64,000 bases of DNA, taken from contig JAEYLC010000032.1 of the NCBI GenBank assembly GCA_023461435.1, positions 1 through 64,000 of the forward strand, read 5' to 3'. Shown here in pieces: positions 25,031 through 31,838 of this stretch (within the stretch, counting starts at the first letter, position 1; the number at the start of each line of letters is the position of its first letter). The stretch is from Bacillota bacterium (GTDB lineage: Bacteria > Bacillota > Clostridia > Christensenellales > SZUA-584). The notes beneath the pieces were generated by a model that saw only the letters and a list, made by a program, of their open reading frames with translations, did no database searches and was not told the DNA's origin. Made by a program: the position numbers and the translations under genes.

Positions 25031-25678
25031 TTAGAGGCCGTGTTCGGTGGTGACGAGCTTTTCCAGCTTGTTTTTCACGCGCTGCAGCGCGTTGTCCACC
25101 GATTTCACGCTACGTCCGAGCTCTTCGGCGACCTCGAAGTACGATTTGCCGTCGATATATTTTTTAAGCACCTGCATTTCAAGAGGTGAGAGTATCTTGC
25201 TCATCTTTGTTTCGATGGAGGAAAAATCCTCGCGCCCGATGATGATATCCTCGGGGTTGGATATCTTGCCGCTCGAGATCACGTCGATCAGCATGCGGTC
25301 GGACTCTTCGTCGTAAGCGGGCTTGTTGAGCGAGACGTAGGAATTCAGCGGGCGGTGCTTCTGGCGCGTCGCCGTTTTGATGGCCGTGATGATCTGTCGT
25401 GTGACGCAAAGCTCCGCAAAGGCGCGGAAGGACGTGAGCTTCGACGAACGAAAATCACGAACAGCCTTATACAGGCCGATCATGCCTTCCTGAACAATAT
25501 CCTCTCTGTCTGCACCAATAAGAAAATAGGACCGCGCTTTGGCGCGTACAAAATTCTTGTATTTGTTGAGCAGATACTCAAGAGCGTCGCCGTCGTTGCA
25601 GCGCGCGAGTTCCGCAACAGCCTCATCCGTCATTTCTTCAAATGCCAACGTTTCTTTCACGGTAGACGGAGTCGTCAA
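25031..25678 (-). CDS. sigH: RNA polymerase sigma-H factor
   Basis: A 215-residue alternative sigma factor of the SigH/Spo0H group, which drives early sporulation and stationary-phase genes. Region 2 (YKNFVRAKARSYFLIGADREDIVQEGMIGLYKAVRDF) and region 4 (LSPLEMQVLKKYIDGKSYFEVAEELGRSVKSVDNALQRVKNKL) are clear. The start is a TTG (complement of 25676-25678), 8 bases from GGAGG. The position next to yacP and rlmB is the conserved clostridial/bacillar order. It implies, but does not prove, an endospore former. Confidence 0.95.
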   Translation of the reverse strand: MTTPSTVKETLAFEEMTDEAVAELARCNDGDALEYLLNKYKNFVRAKARSYFLIGADREDIVQEGMIGLYKAVRDFRSSKLTSFRAFAELCVTRQIITAIKTATRQKHRPLNSYVSLNKPAYDEESDRMLIDVISSGKISNPEDIIIGREDFSSIETKMSKILSPLEMQVLKKYIDGKSYFEVAEELGRSVKSVDNALQRVKNKLEKLVTTEHGL

Positions 25679-25719
25679 AAAAGTGTCCTCCAGCTTTTAG
25701 GCCAATGCTTAGTTAACTT

Positions 25720-25748
25720 ATTATAACGGTTGTCCACAGGTGCGTCAA
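25720..25748 (-). promoter_or_regulatory. promoter of sigH
   Basis: On the minus strand TTGACG (complement of 25743-25748), 17 bases, and TATAAT (complement of 25720-25725), with the transcript start about 35-40 bases before the sigH ribosome binding site. Confidence 0.75.
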
Positions 25749-25798
25749 GAAGGGGGGAACCGAACGTGCTGCAAATTATGTGATATTATGCATATTGA

Positions 25799-26254
25799 TC
25801 AATTATCTGATATGGCGTCGAGGTACAGCTTTTTTTTGAGCTCTTTGCCGGTCAGTGTGCTGCGGTGGATATGGTCGATATGTTTTTCACGCGCCTGCCG
25901 GATGAGTATTTTGAGCTCGGAGGGGGTTAAACGCATCGAGCCCGACCCAAATACCGACAGCTGCTCCAGATAATCGCCGGTGACCACCGTCATCGGTTCC
26001 TTGCTCGTTTTGGCGATGCGCTGAATGTGCGTGTCGGCGGTGACGCCGTGCGCGGTGAACACCACGTCGATGAGACCGTGGCGCATTTCGCTCGCGGCGC
26101 TGCGCGTGCGGTAACCGTCAAATACCACCAGTATCGATTCTCCGGTAAAGCCCGCGTAATCGTCGAGAATATCGAGCAACGCGGCGCGCGCGTCCTCAAG
26201 GCTCGATGTATCAAGCCCCCAGGCGTATATCACGTTGTAGCCGTCGATGATCAT
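25799..26254 (-). CDS. yacP: YacP/Rae1-type NYN-domain ribonuclease
   Basis: A 151-residue PIN/NYN-fold protein; the Bacillus relative Rae1 cleaves mRNA inside the ribosome A site. The N-terminal MIIDGYNVIYAWG carries the catalytic Asp, and further acidic positions lie in ILVVFDGY and TADTHIQRI. The start (complement of 26252-26254) forms an ATGA overlap with the stop of rlmB. The open frame extends upstream, but that part is antisense-like and Arg-rich and overlaps rlmB. Confidence 0.92.
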   Translation of the reverse strand: MIIDGYNVIYAWGLDTSSLEDARAALLDILDDYAGFTGESILVVFDGYRTRSAASEMRHGLIDVVFTAHGVTADTHIQRIAKTSKEPMTVVTGDYLEQLSVFGSGSMRLTPSELKILIRQAREKHIDHIHRSTLTGKELKKKLYLDAISDN

Positions 26255-27003
26255 CGGTGCGCGTCCTGCCTCGTTTTTTCGTACATGATCACGGCGGCGG
26301 CGACTGCCGCGTTGAGCGAGCCTGTCTGCCCTTTCATCGGGACACGCGCGAGAAAATCGCAGCTTTCTTTCACGAGATGCGAGAGCCCTTCGCCCTCTGA
26401 GCCCACGACGACCGCGATCGCGCCCTTCAGATCCAGCCCGGCGATGTCCTGACCTTCCATATCCGCGCCCACGATCCAAACGTTTTTGCTTTTGAGCTCA
26501 TCGATGGCTGCGCCGAGGTTTGTGACCTTGACCACGGGAAGCACCTCGGCCGCGCCCGACGAGGCTTTATAGGCCACGGCGGACAGCGACGCGCTGCGGC
26601 GTTTGCCCATGATGACGCCGTGCGCGCCGAGCACCTCGGCGCTGCGGATGATAGACCCCAAATTCCCTTCGTCGGTCACGCCGTCGAGTATCACGACAAA
26701 CGGGGGTTCGCCGCGCTGCTCGGCAAGCTTTAACACATCCTCAAGCGAGGCGTAATCCTTCGCGGCGGCCACCGCGACGACGCCCTGATGGTTGGCGGGC
26801 TTGTTGTCGTGCCCGAAAGGCAGCGCGAGGCTGTCGAGCTTGCGTCTGTCCGCGCGCACGATAGGGATGTGATGCTGCGCCGCGAGCGTCAATATCTCGC
26901 GCACGCTCGGGTCGTTAAGCTCCTTGACCGCGATGACCTTGTCGATCGAGCGGCCGGATTTGATCGCGGCCTTGACCGCGTTTCTGCCGTATATGATGTC
27001 CAT
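26251..27003 (-). CDS. rlmB: 23S rRNA (guanosine-2'-O-)-methyltransferase RlmB
   Basis: A 250-residue SpoU/TrmH-family knotted methyltransferase that modifies 23S rRNA (G2251 in E. coli) using S-adenosylmethionine. The N-terminal substrate-binding part starts IYGRNAVKAAI. The knot motifs are ILDGVTDEGNLGSIIRSAEVLG, VVGSEGEGL and RVPMKGQTGSLNAAVAAAV. It lies 3 bases after thyX and overlaps yacP. Confidence 0.95.
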   Translation of the reverse strand: MDIIYGRNAVKAAIKSGRSIDKVIAVKELNDPSVREILTLAAQHHIPIVRADRRKLDSLALPFGHDNKPANHQGVVAVAAAKDYASLEDVLKLAEQRGEPPFVVILDGVTDEGNLGSIIRSAEVLGAHGVIMGKRRSASLSAVAYKASSGAAEVLPVVKVTNLGAAIDELKSKNVWIVGADMEGQDIAGLDLKGAIAVVVGSEGEGLSHLVKESCDFLARVPMKGQTGSLNAAVAAAVIMYEKTRQDAHR

Positions 27004-27006
27004 TGT

Positions 27007-27741
27007 TTAACCTTTCAAAATTGCTTGCAGCCGCTCGCGCACCTCGCCGGGTTTGCCGCACGTCTTTTTGCCCTCGCCGCACGCGCCGCGCACGCACGAT
27101 GGGCCCGCCGCGGAAAACAGCGCGGGGGCGGTGGGCATCACGAGCTCGAGCATGCGCCATGCGAGCGCGCGGATCTCCCATTGGGCGCGGTTGCAGCAGC
27201 GCAGTGAGAAGAAGTGCAGCAGCTCGCGCGCGTTCATGGTTAAAAGCATGCGCGTTTCACACGCGCCGGGCAGCACGAAGCGCGCGTTCTCATTGGACGA
27301 TTCGCCCTCGCTGCCAAGCGCGGCCTGCCAGTCGTCGTACCAGCGCTGCATCGTGGCCATCTGATCCTCGTATTTTTTGACCGCCTCGTCGCCAAGCTCG
27401 CGTATCGCGGGCGGTATGATATACCCAAAGCCGTCTTTTGAATAGCTCACATAGCGCTGCGACTGCACCGAGAAGCTCGCGATGCGGTGCCGCGTGATCT
27501 GCGCGAGCAGCGTGCGCGACACGCCCTCGATGCCGAACGTATAGCTTGCGTGCTCGATCGTGGAGAGGTGGCCGATATCGACGATCTGCGATATAAAAGC
27601 GGCGGCTTTTTCCTCCGTAAGGCCGCTCATCATATCGTCAATGTGCGACCGGCTGTAGCAGAGCTTCGCCGCCATCGCCGTTAATTTCGCGGCATCGGGC
27701 GAATGCGATACGAGCTTTACGTTCAAAGAGACCTCAGGCAT
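27007..27741 (-). CDS. thyX: flavin-dependent thymidylate synthase
   Basis: A 244-residue ThyX that methylates dUMP to dTMP with FAD, NADPH and methylene-tetrahydrofolate. The signature RHRxxSxxxxSxRY reads RHRIASFSVQSQRY near residue 75. The start (complement of 27739-27741) follows GGGGAGG; it overlaps mrnC by 8 bases. The C-terminal ~45 residues contain several Cys and basic residues (CVRGACGEGKKTCG) beyond the usual core. Confidence 0.95.
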   Translation of the reverse strand: MPEVSLNVKLVSHSPDAAKLTAMAAKLCYSRSHIDDMMSGLTEEKAAAFISQIVDIGHLSTIEHASYTFGIEGVSRTLLAQITRHRIASFSVQSQRYVSYSKDGFGYIIPPAIRELGDEAVKKYEDQMATMQRWYDDWQAALGSEGESSNENARFVLPGACETRMLLTMNARELLHFFSLRCCNRAQWEIRALAWRMLELVMPTAPALFSAAGPSCVRGACGEGKKTCGKPGEVRERLQAILKG

Positions 27742-28168
27742 GTGTATCCTCCCCAAAAAAATGCGCGATGATCGCGGAAAAAAGCACCTCGAGACGCCCG
27801 GTCTGCCCGGTCAGAAACAGATATCCGACGACGGCTTCAATGCCCGTGGCTTTCGTATAGTCTTCCACGCTCATGTTCTTCGGCGGCAGGCTTTTGGCGT
27901 TCTTCCCGAGCCGGTATATGTCGCTCTCGCGCTCGGTGAAAGACGGGCTCAGCAGCAGCGCCGCCTGCGCCTGCGCGCGCGCGTTGACCACGCCGGAGGC
28001 GTTTTTATGCATGTCGGTGACGCGGCCCTTCTTATTTTTCACAAGATAGCTCCTGATATACAGGTCGTAAACCGTGTCGCCGATATAGGCGAGATTGAGC
28101 GCGGACATCTCGCGTATCACGCTTTCGTCCACAGCGCCGAGCAGCGCCGGCTTTTCTTCATTGTCCAT
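27734..28168 (-). CDS. mrnC: mini-ribonuclease III
   Basis: A 144-residue RNase III catalytic domain without a dsRNA-binding domain, which matures 23S rRNA in Bacillus. The catalytic segment reads LAYIGDTVYDLYIR (about 26-39), and EAVVGYLFLTG near 112 is the second acidic site. No Shine-Dalgarno sequence precedes the ATG (complement of 28166-28168), and the best promoter lies only 8 bases upstream. First gene of the mrnC-thyX-rlmB-yacP run; cysS, often upstream, is absent. Confidence 0.93.
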   Translation of the reverse strand: MDNEEKPALLGAVDESVIREMSALNLAYIGDTVYDLYIRSYLVKNKKGRVTDMHKNASGVVNARAQAQAALLLSPSFTERESDIYRLGKNAKSLPPKNMSVEDYTKATGIEAVVGYLFLTGQTGRLEVLFSAIIAHFFGEDTHA

Positions 28169-28176
28169 TTGTTTCG

Positions 28177-28206
28177 ATTATAGCATAGACAAGTTTCGCA
28201 CTACAA
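28177..28206 (-). promoter_or_regulatory. promoter of the mrnC operon, possibly leaderless
   Basis: On the minus strand TTGTAG (complement of 28201-28206), 18 bases, and TATAAT (complement of 28177-28182) preceded by TGC (extended -10). The expected start of transcription is 0-3 bases before the mrnC ATG. Confidence 0.65.
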
Positions 28207-28280
28207 TATGATGGGAAAGAAAAAGAGAAAAGCACAATATTTGCGTATCGCGCATAATAAGAGGTTCCGCATAAAATGAA

Positions 28281-28312
28281 ACAGCGCCTGACATTTTGAT
28301 CAGGCGCTGTTC
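28281..28312 (-). terminator. terminator of the subtilase gene
   Basis: Perfect stem ACAGCGCCTGA/TCAGGCGCTGT followed on the minus strand by a T-rich stretch (TTTCATTTT), 24 bases after the stop codon of the subtilase gene. Confidence 0.75.
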
Positions 28313-28335
28313 TGTACGTTTATTGATATGTCTTC

Positions 28336-31300
28336 TTACGGCACCGTCACCGTGCACGAAGCGGTTTGTCCGCCGCTCGCTGTCGCCGTAATCACGGCTG
28401 TGCCGGGTGCGATGCCTTTGAGCTTGCCCTTGGCGTCAACGGTAACGATGGATGAATCGCTGCTCGCCCAGGTGACCGTTTTGAAATCCGTGTTCCTTGG
28501 CATCACCGTGGCTTTGAGCGATGCCGTTTTATTAAGCTTCACGGTCAGCGCCGCTTTGCTGATTTTTATGCCCGTCGTATAGATCGGCGTGACATTCACG
28601 GTGCAGCTGGCCGAAACGCGGCTGCCGTCCTGAGCCGTGCAGGTAATCACTGCGGTGCCGCCCGCCTTGCCTGTGACCACGCCCGAACTTGAAACGGTGG
28701 CGACCTTTTTATTGCTGGTTGACCACTTCACATTCTTATTGCTCGCGGTGGCAGGCGCTATGCTGGGTATCAGCTTGACCTTCTGAGTCCGGGCGATCGT
28801 GGTATCGCCGAGATTCAAAGAGACGGACGCGACCGGCTGCTTGACCGTGATCGTTTTCCTGACCGTTGTGGTTTTTGTCTTCACGCGGCCTTTCTTGTCC
28901 ACTGTCTGCGAAACGACTTTTGTGATGATTGTGGCCTTGCCGCCCGCAAGGAACGTGACATTGCCGGTTGCGTCCACCACGGCGACGGACGGGTTGCTGG
29001 AGGTGAAGGTGACCGACTGTGTGGAATAGCCTTTGGGCGCGGCGGGGGGAATGATGGTGACCCTGTATCCTGCGCTGACACCGTTTGGTAATTTCTTTGC
29101 GGGCGTGTAGATATTGCTGAAGGGCTCCCCAACCGTCACTGTACAGGAGGTTATGTTCTTATTGAAATTCCAATCACATACGGTTATCGTATATGTACCG
29201 GCTCTCAAACCGGTAAAAGTGTTCGACGCATAAAGGCCTTTGCCATCAATGGAATAAAAGTAGCGCCCGCTTTCGCCGCCTGATGGTGTCACGGTGATGG
29301 TGCCGTTGGAACCGCCGTGATAGGTCGCGTCTGTTTTCGTGCAGCTGACCGATATAGGTACGAATGGCACAAACTCCGCAATGATCGACCTGTTGCTTGC
29401 GACGCCGAGCCCATATCTATAGTATGAGCTGATTTCAACGCCGTTTTCCATCCAGCGAACAAACCTGTGTCCGGGGAACGGCGTTGCCTCTAAAACGATT
29501 TGCTGGCTCATGTTGTATGTGCCGCCGCCCGATACGCTGCCGTAGGACGGGTTGTTGGGGACTGCTGTCACAGTGAATGAGCTTGGGGCGAAAACAGCCT
29601 CAATGGTGGTGCTTTTGGTTGCGGTAAAGGTATAGGTTGGATCTGTGGATACTGTTATGCCGTTTTCTACCCACCCGGTAAAAAAGCAGTCTGTATTGGG
29701 TGTTGCGGTCACAGTGACCGAATCGCCGTAATAGAATGAGCCGCCGCCCGATACGCTGCCGAAATTTGAGTTATTGGCGACGGGCGAGATTATATAGACA
29801 TCTTTTTCAAATTCAGCTATGAGCGTGCTGTTTTTTGTGACGAGATGGGAATAAGTAGCGCTTGTCGAGACCTCAACGCCGTCCTCTGTCCATCTGACGA
29901 AATGATATCCGGCGTTGGGCACAGCTTGCAACACCGCCTTTGTGCGGCTCTTATACGAGCCGCCGCCTGTTACGTTACCGTAATTGCTGTCTGAAGAACC
30001 GAGAAGCGTCTTGTCGACCGAGATGATATACGAAGGCAGAGGTTCCCGTACGTTGAGAAGCACGTCATAAGCGTCGACTCTGCCGTTGGCGAATTGGTCA
30101 TCTTTACCGGGGGCCCCCAGATCAATCGCCGTAGCGTAGAGATGTGTTTTTATCTGATCTACGGACATTTCCGGATTCAAAGACCGCATGAGCGCGACCA
30201 CGCCGGTAACCACGGGGGCTGCCATGGATGTTCCCTGTAAATATTCATAGCCTCCGACGGGATAGGTGGACAGTATCGCGGTGCCGGGGGCACTGATATC
30301 CTTCAAGGCGCCATAATTTGAAAAAGATGCCCTTTGATCGTTCTCGTCTGTGGCGATGACTGAAATGGCTCCTGTACAGTCGCTCGGAGTAAAGGGTGCG
30401 CTCGAATTCTTATTGCCCGCGGCGACCACGCAGACGACACCCGCGCTGACAGCGTCGTTGATTGCATTTTCAAGTGAAATGTTGGTGCCGAATCCTCCCA
30501 AGCTCATATTGATCACATCAGCACCATGATCAACGGCATAATCAATGCCTTCAATGATGTCGATGACAAAGGCGTCATCGCCGTCAAAAACGTCCACGAC
30601 GATGAGCTGGACGCCCGGGGCGACGCCCGAGATGCCCATGCCATTATTCGCTTTACCCGCAATGATACCCGCCACATGGGTGCCGTGTCCATCAATTATG
30701 TCGTTGGCATTACCGTCGTTATCTGCGGTATCAGTCTGCAAGTAAATCTGTCCGTTAAATTCGGGATGGCTTAAGTCGATGCCTGTATCCAGCACCGCCA
30801 CCTTGATATCCGGCAGCCCCATTGTAAGGTTCCACGCGCTGGGAACGCTGATTTTGTTTAAATACCATTGCTCCGAAAAACGCGGGTCGCTCACCGTTTC
30901 CGCAACCTTGTATACATAGTTCGGTTCTGCATACTCTACGTTTGGCAAGGCCTCCAAATCACCGATAAAGCTTTCCACCGTTTCACCCGCCGGCACTTCG
31001 GCGATCGTCAGGCCGTAAGCCTCAAGCGTGTTCAATACGTCGCTGTCTGCCGCATCCAGTGTGCTCATAATTGCGGAATCAGATGCCGTGCTCTTGAACT
31101 TTACAATGACTTCATCACGCGCGTACTGGGTCCCGTTCGCATCGGTGATGATGTCAGGTGCTTCGGCGGCCTGCATGGCTTCGGATGTCTGAGGTGTTAC
31201 TGAAGGAAACAGCGGTTCTTCCGAAGGGGACGAGGCATCTGGGGCTTGCGGCGGCCCGGAGGGCTGTGGTTCTTCCGGTGGCGGTGAGGTTTCGGCAGGC

Positions 31301-31437
31301 TGTGCTTCGGTATTGGCTTCATCAGCCGCGTAAGCTGTAGGCATGTCCCATGAGAGTGCGGTGAATGCCAGCATGAACGCCAGCAATAAAGCAATGATTT
31401 TGTCGGTGCGGTTTTTAAAATATCCATTATGATTCAT
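28336..31437 (-). CDS. secreted subtilisin-like serine protease with bacterial Ig-like domains
   Basis: A 1033-residue exported S8 peptidase. Order: signal peptide (about 10-37, ending AYA), Pro/Glu/Ser-rich linker (to ~95), I9-like propeptide (~104-176), catalytic domain with Asp217 in VAVLDTGID, His251 in DGHGTHVAG and Ser404 in GTSMAAP. Three divergent InlB-B/bacterial repeat domains follow (~515-755, each with GxxxGGGxY and a W..G/N..V pattern), a SprB-like beta domain, and three Big2-type Ig domains to the end. There is no LPXTG-type anchor, so it is secreted or held non-covalently. The start has GGAG 9 bases upstream. It is monocistronic with its own terminator. Confidence 0.93.
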   Translation of the reverse strand: MNHNGYFKNRTDKIIALLLAFMLAFTALSWDMPTAYAADEANTEAQPAETSPPPEEPQPSGPPQAPDASSPSEEPLFPSVTPQTSEAMQAAEAPDIITDANGTQYARDEVIVKFKSTASDSAIMSTLDAADSDVLNTLEAYGLTIAEVPAGETVESFIGDLEALPNVEYAEPNYVYKVAETVSDPRFSEQWYLNKISVPSAWNLTMGLPDIKVAVLDTGIDLSHPEFNGQIYLQTDTADNDGNANDIIDGHGTHVAGIIAGKANNGMGISGVAPGVQLIVVDVFDGDDAFVIDIIEGIDYAVDHGADVINMSLGGFGTNISLENAINDAVSAGVVCVVAAGNKNSSAPFTPSDCTGAISVIATDENDQRASFSNYGALKDISAPGTAILSTYPVGGYEYLQGTSMAAPVVTGVVALMRSLNPEMSVDQIKTHLYATAIDLGAPGKDDQFANGRVDAYDVLLNVREPLPSYIISVDKTLLGSSDSNYGNVTGGGSYKSRTKAVLQAVPNAGYHFVRWTEDGVEVSTSATYSHLVTKNSTLIAEFEKDVYIISPVANNSNFGSVSGGGSFYYGDSVTVTATPNTDCFFTGWVENGITVSTDPTYTFTATKSTTIEAVFAPSSFTVTAVPNNPSYGSVSGGGTYNMSQQIVLEATPFPGHRFVRWMENGVEISSYYRYGLGVASNRSIIAEFVPFVPISVSCTKTDATYHGGSNGTITVTPSGGESGRYFYSIDGKGLYASNTFTGLRAGTYTITVCDWNFNKNITSCTVTVGEPFSNIYTPAKKLPNGVSAGYRVTIIPPAAPKGYSTQSVTFTSSNPSVAVVDATGNVTFLAGGKATIITKVVSQTVDKKGRVKTKTTTVRKTITVKQPVASVSLNLGDTTIARTQKVKLIPSIAPATASNKNVKWSTSNKKVATVSSSGVVTGKAGGTAVITCTAQDGSRVSASCTVNVTPIYTTGIKISKAALTVKLNKTASLKATVMPRNTDFKTVTWASSDSSIVTVDAKGKLKGIAPGTAVITATASGGQTASCTVTVP

Positions 31438-31641
31438 TGGAGGCTGCTCCTTTGATGGAATATGTAATTTACCATGCAGAAATATGAAATATATATATGA
31501 ATAACAGATGTTTCCCATATTGTAACACGTGTTGGATGAAGAAGAGAATAGGCAAAATTGTAAAAACAGCGAGCTAAGCCGCAAAATAGCTCGGTTGACA
31601 GTAAAAAATGAATTTTAGAAAATTAAAACTTGCAGAACATG

Positions 31642-31670
31642 TTGCGTGGAGTGTCGCTTTGTGCTATAAT
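31642..31670 (+). promoter_or_regulatory. promoter upstream of the Cache/CheW gene
   Basis: TTGCGT at 31642-31647, a 17-base spacer, and TATAAT at 31665-31670 preceded by TGC (extended -10). Transcription should start near 31677. The rest of the gap 31438-31641 is AT-rich and shows no gene. Confidence 0.8.
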
Positions 31671-31693
31671 ACAGCAAAATATGAAAGCAAGGG

Positions 31694-31723
31694 CGCTTTG
31701 ATATGTCATATCAAGGCGTTTTT
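31694..31723 (+). terminator. early terminator (attenuator or small RNA end) before the Cache/CheW gene
   Basis: CGCTTTGATA pairs with TATCAAGGCG (one G-U pair; 31694-31718) and is followed by five T residues (31719-31723). It lies about 17 bases after the predicted transcript start and 115 bases before the gene at 31839, so the promoter at 31642 would make a transcript of only about 45 bases unless the terminator is bypassed. Confidence 0.65.
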
Positions 31724-31838
31724 ATATTAAAAAGAAATTATCTGGAAGTCGTCCAAAAACCATGCGCAGGACTTGCGGATGCTACCTGATTCGTGCTTTC
31801 AAGTCAAAGCTTTTATCTATATCAAGGAGGTGCCGAAA

